Shown here in pieces: positions 46,393 through 54,489 of a stretch of 64,000 nt of DNA. The notes below the pieces were generated by a model. That model saw nothing but the letters and a program-made list of their open reading frames with translations. It searched no databases and had not been told where the DNA came from. The DNA comes from JAGVSZ01 sp963716855. Lineage in GTDB: Bacteria > Pseudomonadota > Gammaproteobacteria > Burkholderiales > SG8-39. The stretch spans positions 124,001 to 188,000 of the forward strand of contig CAVQUV010000002.1 of the NCBI GenBank assembly GCA_963716855.1. Direction: 5' to 3'. The position numbers were made by a program, and so were the translations under genes. Position 1 is the first letter of the stretch. Each line of letters begins with the position of its first letter.

Positions 46393-47159
46393 CTGACTTG
46401 CAGACGAAGGCGCTCGCAATCGGCGGTGGCGGCGTGTGGAAGTACGCCGCGCCGAACCTGTTCTACCCGCTGGCCGGGAGGATGATCCCGTGGTTCGTCG
46501 TTGCGGCGACAGCGCTCTGCGCGCTCGGCCTGTACATCGGGTTCTTCGTCGCGCCGACCGACGCGCAGCAGGGCGAGTCCTACCGGATCATCTTCATCCA
46601 TGTGCCGGCGGCGTGGATGTCGATGTTCCTGTACGTCGTCATGGCGTTCTGGGCCGGCGTCGGGCTCGCGCTCAACACGCGGCTCTCCTCGATGATGGCG
46701 ACCGCGATCGCGCCCACCGGCGCGGTCATGACGTTCATCGCACTGTGGAGCGGCGCGCTCTGGGGCCGGCCCACGTGGGGGACCTACTGGGTCTGGGACG
46801 CGCGGCTGACCTCCGAGCTGATCCTGCTGTTCCTGTACCTCGGCTTCATGGCGCTGCAGGCCGCGATCGACGATCCGCGCCGCGCGGACAAGGCGGGGGC
46901 GGTGCTCGCGATCGTGGGCGTGGTGAACGTCCCGATCATCTATTTCTCGGTGAAGTGGTGGAACACGCTGCATCAGGGCGCCTCGGTGAGCCTGACGAAA
47001 GCCCCGACGATGGCGAGCACGATGCTGACCGGCATGGCCGTCATGGCGCTCGGCTTCTGGATGTACTCGATCGCCATCACCCTGGCGCGGGTGCGGGCAA
47101 TCATCCTCGAGCGCGAGCGCCGGTCCGATTGGATCAAGGTACAGGTGGAAAGCAGCTGA
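46389..47159 (+). CDS. ccmC: haem delivery protein CcmC
   Basis: This is a 256-residue membrane protein with six helices. The tryptophan-rich haem-binding WWD-type segment reads WGRPTWGTYWVWDARLTSEL near residue 130. It loads haem onto CcmE. It starts with GTG overlapping ccmB and is followed after one base by ccmD. Confidence 0.93.
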   Translation: MTDLQTKALAIGGGGVWKYAAPNLFYPLAGRMIPWFVVAATALCALGLYIGFFVAPTDAQQGESYRIIFIHVPAAWMSMFLYVVMAFWAGVGLALNTRLSSMMATAIAPTGAVMTFIALWSGALWGRPTWGTYWVWDARLTSELILLFLYLGFMALQAAIDDPRRADKAGAVLAIVGVVNVPIIYFSVKWWNTLHQGASVSLTKAPTMASTMLTGMAVMALGFWMYSIAITLARVRAIILERERRSDWIKVQVESS

Positions 47160-47160
47160 T

Positions 47161-47340
47161 ATGGTCTGGGGCTCCTGGGATAATTTCTGGGCGATGGGCG
47201 GCTATGCACCGTTCGTCTGGGGCGCCTACGGCGTGACGGTGGCGGCGCTGGCGATCGAGGTCTGGCTGGTGGGAATCCGGCGGCGCCGGGCGCTTGCCGA
47301 AGTGGAGCGGCGCCGCCAGCGCGGCGGAGAGGAACGATGA
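47161..47340 (+). CDS. ccmD: small membrane protein CcmD
   Basis: This is a 59-residue protein with one membrane helix (about residues 20-40) preceded by WDNFWAMGGYAPFVWGAY, the typical CcmD start, and followed by a basic tail. CcmD helps release haem-bound CcmE from CcmC. It lies exactly between ccmC and ccmE and overlaps the latter by four bases. Confidence 0.9.
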   Translation: MVWGSWDNFWAMGGYAPFVWGAYGVTVAALAIEVWLVGIRRRRALAEVERRRQRGGEER

Positions 47341-47786
47341 AACCGAGACAGAAGCGCGCGTTGCTGATCGGCACGGGGCTCGTCATCCTGGCGGGCGCGG
47401 TCACGCTCGTGCTCACCGCGTTCCAGCAGAACCTGGTGTTCTTCTTCACGCCGTCGCAGATCGCCGCGAACGAGGCGCCGGTCGGCAAGCCGTTTCGCAT
47501 CGGCGGCATGGTGGAAGAGGGCAGCCTCAAGCGCGGCGGCGACGGCCTGACGGTGCAGTTCAAGGTCACCGACACGGCGAAGTCGGTCCCGGTGAAGTAC
47601 ACCGGCATCCTTCCCGACCTGTTCAAGGAGGGAAAGGGCGTGGTCGCGCAGGGGCGGCTCGGGCCGGACGGCGTCTTCCAGGCGACCGAGGTGCTCGCGA
47701 AGCACGACGAGAACTACATGCCGCCGGAAGCCGCGCACGCGCTCGAGCAGGGCGCGAAGGCGCAGAAGACGATCAAGTCCAACTGA
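47337..47786 (+). CDS. ccmE: haem chaperone CcmE
   Basis: This is a 149-residue membrane-anchored periplasmic chaperone. One N-terminal helix precedes an OB-fold domain. The covalent haem ligand is His123 in LAKHDENYMP, with the conserved Tyr127. It carries haem from CcmC to CcmF. Confidence 0.94.
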   Translation: MKPRQKRALLIGTGLVILAGAVTLVLTAFQQNLVFFFTPSQIAANEAPVGKPFRIGGMVEEGSLKRGGDGLTVQFKVTDTAKSVPVKYTGILPDLFKEGKGVVAQGRLGPDGVFQATEVLAKHDENYMPPEAAHALEQGAKAQKTIKSN

Positions 47787-47796
47787 GGTCCCGACC

Positions 47797-49779
47797 GTGA
47801 TCCCAGAGATCGGCCAGTTCGCACTCATCCTCGCGCTGCTGCTCGCGCTCGTTCAGGGCACGCTGCCGATCGCCGGCGCGCACCGCGGCATCGCGGGCTG
47901 GACCGCGCTCGCGCGGCCGGTGGCGCAGGGCCAGTTCCTGTTCATCGTGATCGCGTACGCGTGCCTCGCGTACTCGTTCGTGAGCAACGACTTCTCGGTG
48001 CTGAACGTCGCGTCGCACTCCAACTCGAAGCTCCCGGCGCACTACCGGTTCGCCGCGAGCTGGGGCTCGCACGAGGGCTCGCTGCTCCTCTGGGTGCTGA
48101 TGCTCAACGTCTGGACGGTCGCGGTAACGATCTTCAGCCGCCACCTGCCGCAGGAGATGGTGGCGCGCGTGGTCGGGGTGATGGGGCTCGTCAGCGTCGG
48201 GTTCCTGCTCTTCATGCTCACGACCTCCAATCCGTTCGACCGCCTGTTCCCGGCGGCGGCCGACGGGCGCGATCTCAACCCGCTGCTGCAGGACCCGGGC
48301 ATGGTGTTCCACCCGCCGATGCTCTACATGGGCTACGTCGGCTTCTCGGTCGCGTTCGCGTTCGCGATCTCCGCGCTGCTCGGCGGCCGGCTCGACTCGA
48401 CCTGGGCGCGGTGGTCGCGGCCGTGGACGACCGCGGCGTGGTGCTTCCTGACGATCGGCATCATGATCGGGAGCTGGTGGGCCTACTACGAGCTCGGCTG
48501 GGGCGGCTGGTGGTTCTGGGACCCGGTCGAGAACGCCTCCTTCATGCCGTGGCTCGTCGGCACCGCGCTCGTGCACTCGCTCGCCGTCACCGACAAGCGC
48601 GGCAGCTTCAAGACCTGGACCGTGCTGCTCGCGATCTGCGCGTTCTCGCTGTCGCTCCTCGGCACCTTCCTCGTGCGCTCCGGGGTGCTCACCTCGGTGC
48701 ACGCGTTCGCGACCGACCCGAAGCGCGGCGTCTTCATCCTCGCGTTCCTCGCGCTGGTGATCGGCGGCTCGCTCGCGCTGTTCGCCGTGCGCGCGCCGCG
48801 GGTCGGGCTCGGGGGCAAGTTCGAGATGGTGTCGCGCGAGTCGATGCTGCTCGCGAACAACGTGCTGCTCGTCGTCGCGGCCGGCTCGGTGCTGCTCGGC
48901 ACGCTGTACCCGCTGTTCCTCGACGCGCTGAGTCGCGGCCAGACGAAGATCTCCGTCGGACCGCCGTACTTCGACGCGGTTTTCGTGCCGATCATGACCC
49001 CGCTCGTGTTCCTGATGGGCATCGGCCCGCTCGCGCGCTGGAAGGAAGCCCGGCTGCCGGACCTGTGGACCCGGCTCAAGTGGGCGCTCGGCGTCAGCCT
49101 CGCGACCGCGCTCGTGCTCCCGTTCCTCGCCGGATCCTGGAAGCCGCTCGTGAGCTTCGGGTTGCTGCTCGCGCTCTGGATCGTTGCGTCGACGGTCGTC
49201 CACGTCAGGGAGCGTGTTCGCAACCTGCGCGGCGGGCTCGGCGCGCGGCTCGCGAGCCAGCCGCGGGGCTACTGGGGCATGCTGCTCGCCCATCTCGGCG
49301 TGGCGGTGTTCATCGTCGGGGTGACGCTCGTCAAGGGCTACGAGATCGAGCGCGACGTCCGCATGGCCGTCGGCGACACGATCAAGGTCGGCAGCTACAC
49401 GTTCCGCTTCGACGGCGTCCGCGACGTGCCGGGGCCGAACTACGCCGCCTCGCGCGCGTCGGTCGACGTCAGCAAGGACGGCAAGTCGATCGAGACGCTG
49501 CATCCCGAGAAGCGCATCTATTTCGCGCAGCAGATGCCGATGACCGAGGCGGCGATCGACTCGGGGATCCTCGGCGACATCTACGTCTCGCTCGGCGATC
49601 CGGTCGGCGACGGCTCCTGGGCGGTACGCGTCTACGACAAGCCGTTCGTCAACTGGATCTGGTTCGGCTGCATCCTGATGGCGATCGGCGGTTTTATCGC
49701 GCTGTCGGATCGTCGCTACCGCGTCGGCGCCGCGCGCGAAGCCGTGGTCACGCCCGGCGCCACGGCGACGGCCGGCTGA
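47797..49779 (+). CDS. ccmF: cytochrome c haem lyase subunit CcmF
   Basis: This is a 660-residue membrane protein with about fifteen helices. The WWD motif is GWGGWWFWDPVENASFMPW near residue 235. It attaches haem to apocytochromes with CcmH and CcmI. The start is a GTG 10 bases after ccmE. The reading frame is complete. The octahaem nitrite reductase downstream also needs a CXXCK haem attached; no dedicated NrfE-type paralogue is in the window. Confidence 0.95.
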   Translation: MIPEIGQFALILALLLALVQGTLPIAGAHRGIAGWTALARPVAQGQFLFIVIAYACLAYSFVSNDFSVLNVASHSNSKLPAHYRFAASWGSHEGSLLLWVLMLNVWTVAVTIFSRHLPQEMVARVVGVMGLVSVGFLLFMLTTSNPFDRLFPAAADGRDLNPLLQDPGMVFHPPMLYMGYVGFSVAFAFAISALLGGRLDSTWARWSRPWTTAAWCFLTIGIMIGSWWAYYELGWGGWWFWDPVENASFMPWLVGTALVHSLAVTDKRGSFKTWTVLLAICAFSLSLLGTFLVRSGVLTSVHAFATDPKRGVFILAFLALVIGGSLALFAVRAPRVGLGGKFEMVSRESMLLANNVLLVVAAGSVLLGTLYPLFLDALSRGQTKISVGPPYFDAVFVPIMTPLVFLMGIGPLARWKEARLPDLWTRLKWALGVSLATALVLPFLAGSWKPLVSFGLLLALWIVASTVVHVRERVRNLRGGLGARLASQPRGYWGMLLAHLGVAVFIVGVTLVKGYEIERDVRMAVGDTIKVGSYTFRFDGVRDVPGPNYAASRASVDVSKDGKSIETLHPEKRIYFAQQMPMTEAAIDSGILGDIYVSLGDPVGDGSWAVRVYDKPFVNWIWFGCILMAIGGFIALSDRRYRVGAAREAVVTPGATATAG

Positions 49780-49795
49780 TCCTTCGAGGACACCC

Positions 49796-50323
49796 ATGAG
49801 CCGCTTCGCGATCCCGCTCGCCGTATTCGTCGTCCTCCTCGCGTTCCTCTTCGTCGGGCTCGGCCTCAACCCGCGCGAGGTCCCGTCGCCGCTGATCGGC
49901 AAGCCCGCGCCGGCGTTCCAGCTCGCGCAGCTGCACACGCCCGACCGGCCGTTCACCGAGAAGGACATGCTCGGCCAGGTCTGGCTCCTGAACGTGTGGG
50001 CGTCCTGGTGCGTGTCGTGCCGCGACGAGCACCCGCTGCTGGTCGAGCTCGCGAAGGCGAAGAGCGTGCCGCTGGTCGGCCTCAACTACAAGGACAAGCC
50101 GGACGAGGCGAAGGCCTGGTTGAAGCAGTTCGGCGACCCGTATCAGCTGTCGATCACCGACCTCAACGGCCGCGTGGGCATCGACTACGGCGTGTACGGC
50201 GTGCCCGAGACCTTCCTGATCGACAAGGCCGGGGTGGTCCGCTACAAGCACATCGGCCCGATCACGCCCGACGCGCTGCAGACGAAGATCCTGCCGCTCG
50301 TCAAGGAGCTGCAGAAGTCGTGA
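49796..50323 (+). CDS. ccmG: thiol:disulfide oxidoreductase CcmG/DsbE
   Basis: This is a 175-residue membrane-anchored thioredoxin-like protein. The active site is WASWCVSCRDEHP and the cis-proline is in GVPETFLID. It keeps apocytochrome cysteines reduced for haem ligation. Its stop overlaps the ccmH start by one base. Confidence 0.94.
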   Translation: MSRFAIPLAVFVVLLAFLFVGLGLNPREVPSPLIGKPAPAFQLAQLHTPDRPFTEKDMLGQVWLLNVWASWCVSCRDEHPLLVELAKAKSVPLVGLNYKDKPDEAKAWLKQFGDPYQLSITDLNGRVGIDYGVYGVPETFLIDKAGVVRYKHIGPITPDALQTKILPLVKELQKS

Positions 50324-50784
50324 TGCGGCGCCTTCTCGTGCTCGTCCTGGCGCTCGCGCCGCTCGTCGCGTTCGCGAAGGACGCGATCCCGACCGAGCAG
50401 GACCCGGTCGCGGCGAAGCGCGCGGTCGGCCTGGCCGAGCAGCTCCGCTGCCTCGTCTGCCAGAACCAGTCGATCGCCGAGTCGAACGCCGAGCTGGCGC
50501 TGGACCTGCGCCGGCAGATCAACGAGCAGATCGCCGCGGGCAAGAGCGACGGGGAGATCGTCGATTTCATGGTGCAGCGCTACGGCGACTTCGTGCTCTA
50601 CCGACCGCCGTTCAAGGCGACCACCGTGCTGCTGTGGCTCGGCCCTGCGGTGCTGCTGCTGCTCGGGTTCTGGACGCTTCGGCGCGCGCTGCGACAGCGC
50701 AGGCGCGCGACCGAGGAATTGCCGCTGTCCGAGGACGAGCGGGCGCGCGCCGGGCGGCTGCTCGGCGGGGAACCGCCGAAGTGA
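50323..50784 (+). CDS. ccmH: cytochrome c maturation protein CcmH
   Basis: This is a 153-residue periplasmic protein anchored by a C-terminal helix (TVLLWLGPAVLLLLGFWTL). The LRCLVCQNQSIAES motif bears the redox cysteine pair. The N-terminal signal ends near AFAK. It is the short CcmH form; the TPR part is the separate ccmI gene that follows. Confidence 0.94.
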   Translation: MRRLLVLVLALAPLVAFAKDAIPTEQDPVAAKRAVGLAEQLRCLVCQNQSIAESNAELALDLRRQINEQIAAGKSDGEIVDFMVQRYGDFVLYRPPFKATTVLLWLGPAVLLLLGFWTLRRALRQRRRATEELPLSEDERARAGRLLGGEPPK

Positions 50785-52040
50785 TCGCCTTCGCGCTCGT
50801 CGCCACCGCGATGGTGGCCGTCGCGGTGGCGTGGATCCTGGTCCCGCTGCTGCGGCGTCGCGACGCCGGCGACGTCGATCGCGGTGCGTCCAACGTGGCC
50901 ATCCTGCGCGACCAGTTCGCCGAGCTCGACGCCGACCTCGAGCGCGGCACGATCTCCGCCGCGAACCATGAGCAGGCGCGGCGCGAGCTCGAGCGCCGCG
51001 TGCTCGAGGAGGTCTCCGGGTCGCCGGGCGCAGCGACCCGGGAGCGCGGCACGCCCTGGGCCGCCGCCGTGCTCGCCGGCCTCGTCCCGGTCGTGGCGGT
51101 GCTGCTGTACCTCGTGATCGGCACGCCGGACGCGCTCGGGCCGCAGGCGCGGGCGCCCGCCGGCGCGGAGGGCGGGCACCAGGTCACGCGCGAGGAGGTC
51201 GAGAAGATGGTCGCCGACCTCGCGGTGCGGCTCGAGAAGGAGCCCGACAACGTGAACGGCTGGGTCGTGCTCGCGCGCTCGTACGCCGTCATGAACCGCC
51301 ATGGCGATGCCGTGAAGGCCTACGAGCGCGTCATCCAGCTCGTGCCGAACGACCCCGATCTGCTCGCCGACTATGCCGACACGCTCGCCGTGACGATGGG
51401 CGGGAATCTCGCCGGCAAGCCGCTGGAGCTCGCCAAGCGCGCGCTCGCGGCCGATCCGACCCACTGGAAGGCGCTCGCGCTCGTCGGCACCGAGGCGTTC
51501 AACCGGAAGGACTACAAGACCGCCATCGCGTACTGGGAGAAGCTGAAGGCCACCGCGCCGCCCGGGTCGCCGATCGCGCAGTCGATCGACTCGAGCATCG
51601 CGGAGGCGCGCGAGCGGGGCGGAATCAAGGGCGCCGCCGCGCCGCCCGCGGCCGTGGCCGTCGCGCCGCCTGTGGCGGTCGCCGCCGCGCCCGCGGGGGG
51701 CCGCGTCGCCGGCAAGGTCGACCTGAGCCCCGCGCTCAAGGGCAAGGTCGCGCCGACCGACACGGTGTTCGTCTTCGCGCGCGCCGCCGCGGGCCCGCGC
51801 ATGCCGCTCGCGATCCTGCGCAGGCAGGTGAAGGATCTTCCGCTCGAGTTCGCGCTCGACGACTCGATGGCGATGGCGCCGAACATGTCGCTCTCCAGCT
51901 TCCCGGAGGTCGTGGTGGGGGCGCGCGTCTCGCGGTCGGGCAACGCGACGCCGCAGAGCGGCGACCTCGAAGGCCTGTCGAAGCCGGTCAAGGTCGGCGC
52001 GAGCGGAATCGCGGTCGTGATCGACAGCGCGCTCCCCTGA
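50781..52040 (+). CDS. ccmI: TPR protein CcmI
   Basis: This is a 419-residue protein. Two N-terminal membrane helices flank a leucine-zipper-like cytoplasmic part (ILRDQFAELDADLERGTISA). TPR units follow (GWVVLARSYAVMNRHGDAVK, then WKALALVGTEAFNRKDYKTA), then an Ala/Pro/Val linker and a beta-rich C-terminal domain (DTVFVFARAAAGPRMPLAIL). It binds apocytochrome C-termini for CcmFH. The GTG start overlaps ccmH. Confidence 0.9.
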   Translation: MIAFALVATAMVAVAVAWILVPLLRRRDAGDVDRGASNVAILRDQFAELDADLERGTISAANHEQARRELERRVLEEVSGSPGAATRERGTPWAAAVLAGLVPVVAVLLYLVIGTPDALGPQARAPAGAEGGHQVTREEVEKMVADLAVRLEKEPDNVNGWVVLARSYAVMNRHGDAVKAYERVIQLVPNDPDLLADYADTLAVTMGGNLAGKPLELAKRALAADPTHWKALALVGTEAFNRKDYKTAIAYWEKLKATAPPGSPIAQSIDSSIAEARERGGIKGAAAPPAAVAVAPPVAVAAAPAGGRVAGKVDLSPALKGKVAPTDTVFVFARAAAGPRMPLAILRRQVKDLPLEFALDDSMAMAPNMSLSSFPEVVVGARVSRSGNATPQSGDLEGLSKPVKVGASGIAVVIDSALP

Positions 52041-52078
52041 GCGCCCGGCGACGCGGTCGCCTTGGCGACCGCCGGGTC

Positions 52079-52092
52079 TTGATCTCGATCAA
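52079..52092. promoter_or_regulatory. perfect FNR/ANR box before the nitrite reductase gene
   Basis: TTGATCTCGATCAA matches the FNR consensus TTGAT-N4-ATCAA exactly. It ends 72 bases before the ATG of the octahaem cytochrome gene, in the usual range for class II activation with a short leader. Confidence 0.82.
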
Positions 52093-52164
52093 TCGCGGCA
52101 CCGCGCCTCTCGGGTGAAATGATCCACTGCGGGAAACCGCAGTCTGAGCCCAAGGAGGGGGAGC

Positions 52165-53877
52165 ATGCCGGATCGCCTGCGTCTCGCGCTCGTGCGCGCC
52201 GTTCACGTGGTTTCCGCCGCCGCCTTCGCCGTCGCGGCCTACTTCGCGGTGGCGCCCACCGCGCACGCGCAGGCGAAGAAAGCCGCGGCGTTCGATGCCG
52301 CGCCATGCCTCGCGTGCCACAAGCCGATCAAGGAATTCCACGACTCCGGCAAGCACAAGGGCGTCGGGTGCAACGCGTGCCACGGCAACCTCGACTCGCA
52401 CGTCGCCGACCGGAAGGTGCGCCCGAGCACCAACATGGACCCGGCCGCCTGCGGCGCGTGCCACAAGCTGCAATACGAGAGCCAGTTCACGATGAACTGG
52501 GAGAAGCCCGCGCGCTGGGAGAAATCGCAGCAGGTCGGCCCGTCGCCGAACCCGTCGTGGGAAAAGCTGATGTGGCCGCACGGGTTCACGCGCGAGCACA
52601 ACCTCGCGCGGTCGCACCAGCACATGGTGCTCGACCAGTTCGTCGTGGATCGCGCCTTCGGCGGCCGGTTCGAGGCGAAGCAGGGCTGGCAGTACCTCAC
52701 GCGGCAAGGCAACTACAAGGTCTGGGACGTTCTGAAGGACAACTACCCGGACAACACCGACCAGAAGGTCTTCAAGCCCGGCACCGCCGCCGCCGCCAAC
52801 CCGGTGTGCATGAGCTGCAAGACGCAGGACCACATCCTCGACTGGGCCTACATGGGCGATCCGGCGCCGACGGCGAAGTGGAGCCGCACCTCCAAAGTGG
52901 TCGAATTCGTGAAGGACGTGAACCACGCGATGAACTGCTTCTTCTGCCACGACCCGCACGCCGCCAAGCCGCGGGTCGTCCGCGACGCCCTCATCCAGGC
53001 GCTGACGCGCCCCGAGAAGGACACCCTGTGGCATCAGGACGCGCGCGCCGGGAAGATCGAGGTGAAGGACCTCGGCGTGCGCGGCCACACGCGCAAGATC
53101 GCGATGCTCGACCGCTACGACACGAAGCTCCAGTGCGGCCAGTGCCACGTCGAGTACAACTGCAACCCCGGCACCGATCCGACCACCGGACAGCCGATCG
53201 GGATGGCCGACCAGCGGGCGAACCACTTCCCGTTCAAGAGCGTGAACGAGATCGGCAAGCACTACACCGACCTCAAGTTCCGCGACTTCCGGCACCAGAT
53301 CACCGGGGCGCTGCTCTGGAAGGGCCAGCATCCGGACGTCGAGAACTACTACGGCTCGAAGCACCAGAAGGCCGGCGTCGAGTGCCACCAGTGCCACATG
53401 CCGAAGATGAAGGACGCCAAGACCGGCAAGACCTACACGTCGCACTGGCAAACCTCGCCGAAGCACTACGTCAAGGAGACTTGCCTGCAGTGCCACGGCG
53501 AGTGGACGGAGCGGCAGGCGAAGTACGTGATGGAGTCGCTCAGCGCGCGCATCCAGGGCAAGACGCGCAAGGCCGAGTACTGGCTCACGCGCATGATCGA
53601 CAAGTTCGAGGAGGCCAAGGGCCTCGGCGTGGACGAGGCGACGCTCAACCAGGTGCGCGAGAAGCACTACGAGGCGGACATCCACTGGGAGTGGTGGACC
53701 GCCTCCAACGGCGCGGCCTTCCACAATCCGGACCAGACGACCGAGTCGCTCGCGAAGTCGGTGACGCTGTCGCAGGAGGGGATCAAGCTCCTCGACGATG
53801 CGATGGCGAAGCGCCGCTCGGAGCAGCGGAGCGCCGCGGCCGCGCCTGCGCCGGGTGCGGCGCCGAAGCCGAACTAG
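52165..53877 (+). CDS. octahaem cytochrome c nitrite reductase (ONR/TvNiR type)
   Basis: This is a 570-residue periplasmic enzyme with a signal peptide to about residue 36. Seven CXXCH motifs begin at Cys48, Cys69, Cys96, Cys258, Cys324, Cys407 and Cys440. The fourth haem uses CMSCK (Cys215-Lys219), the lysine-ligated catalytic haem of NrfA and of the Thioalkalivibrio octahaem reductase. Tyr331-Asn-Cys333 follows the sixth haem and matches the Tyr-x-Cys pair that forms a thioether in TvNiR, as I recall. The expected reaction is six-electron reduction of nitrite to ammonium; such enzymes also reduce sulfite. It lies behind ccmI with its own FNR box. The frame is intact. Confidence 0.9.
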   Translation: MPDRLRLALVRAVHVVSAAAFAVAAYFAVAPTAHAQAKKAAAFDAAPCLACHKPIKEFHDSGKHKGVGCNACHGNLDSHVADRKVRPSTNMDPAACGACHKLQYESQFTMNWEKPARWEKSQQVGPSPNPSWEKLMWPHGFTREHNLARSHQHMVLDQFVVDRAFGGRFEAKQGWQYLTRQGNYKVWDVLKDNYPDNTDQKVFKPGTAAAANPVCMSCKTQDHILDWAYMGDPAPTAKWSRTSKVVEFVKDVNHAMNCFFCHDPHAAKPRVVRDALIQALTRPEKDTLWHQDARAGKIEVKDLGVRGHTRKIAMLDRYDTKLQCGQCHVEYNCNPGTDPTTGQPIGMADQRANHFPFKSVNEIGKHYTDLKFRDFRHQITGALLWKGQHPDVENYYGSKHQKAGVECHQCHMPKMKDAKTGKTYTSHWQTSPKHYVKETCLQCHGEWTERQAKYVMESLSARIQGKTRKAEYWLTRMIDKFEEAKGLGVDEATLNQVREKHYEADIHWEWWTASNGAAFHNPDQTTESLAKSVTLSQEGIKLLDDAMAKRRSEQRSAAAAPAPGAAPKPN

Positions 53878-53893
53878 CCGGCCGGGCGCTCGA

Positions 53894-54469
53894 ATGAGGG
53901 CCGCGTACCTCGCATCCGGTGTCGCGATCGTCGGCGTGGCGATCGCCACCGCGATCCTCGTCGTCGTCGTCCCGGATGCGGATGCACCCGACTCCGGTGC
54001 GCTTCCCGTGACGCGCGATGCGCTCAAGTCGCACGTCGAGCGCGCGCCGCGCGACGGTCGAGCCTGGGTGATGCTCGCGCGCGCGGAGCTCGATGCCGAT
54101 CGCTTCCGCGAGGCGGCCGACGCGTACGAGCGCGGACTCGCGACCTCGCGCAAGGTCGCGCTGGATGCCGCAGTCTGGTGCGAGTACGCCGATGCGCTCG
54201 GCATGGCGCAGGGCGGCCGTCTCGAGGGACGGCCCCGCGAGCTGATCGAGCGCGCCCTCGCGCTGAACCCGGCGCATCCGAAGGCGCTGGAGATGGCCGG
54301 AAGCGCGGCCTATGAACGCGGCGATTTCGCCGCCGCCGCACGCCACTGGAAGGCGTTGCTGGCGCAGCTCGCGGCGGACTCGCACGCGCACGGCGAGCTC
54401 GCGGCGGCGGTCGCACGCGCCGAACGCAAGGCCACCGGCCGCGCGCCGCTGACCGACCGGGCCGGGTAA
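53894..54469 (+). CDS. small CcmI/NrfG-like TPR protein
   Basis: This is a 191-residue protein with one N-terminal membrane helix (residues 5-27) and about three TPR units (AWVMLARAELDADRFREAAD, AALDAAVWCEYADALGMAQG-like, and PKALEMAGSAAYERGDFAAA). It resembles the TPR half of CcmI, and NrfG, which steers CcmFH to the CXXCK haem of NrfA. Its place 16 bases after the octahaem nitrite reductase suggests the same task here. That function is inference. Confidence 0.68.
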   Translation: MRAAYLASGVAIVGVAIATAILVVVVPDADAPDSGALPVTRDALKSHVERAPRDGRAWVMLARAELDADRFREAADAYERGLATSRKVALDAAVWCEYADALGMAQGGRLEGRPRELIERALALNPAHPKALEMAGSAAYERGDFAAAARHWKALLAQLAADSHAHGELAAAVARAERKATGRAPLTDRAG

Positions 54470-54489
54470 TCGTCCGGTCTCGCGACCCC

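Noticed and set aside
47773..50085. Long open frame on the minus strand opposite ccmF
   Set aside because: The protein is Arg/His/Asp-rich with no domain, while the plus strand encodes an unmistakable CcmF. It is a high-GC antisense shadow. The same holds for the frames opposite the octahaem gene (51988-54204), subunit A (34772-36595) and clpB (61532-63892).
52165..53877. Hydroxylamine oxidoreductase or pentahaem NrfA as the octahaem gene product
   Set aside because: Eight haem motifs exceed NrfA, and the CMSCK lysine-ligated haem with Tyr-x-Cys is not an HAO trait, since HAO has a P460 haem cross-linked to tyrosine in an all-CXXCH protein.
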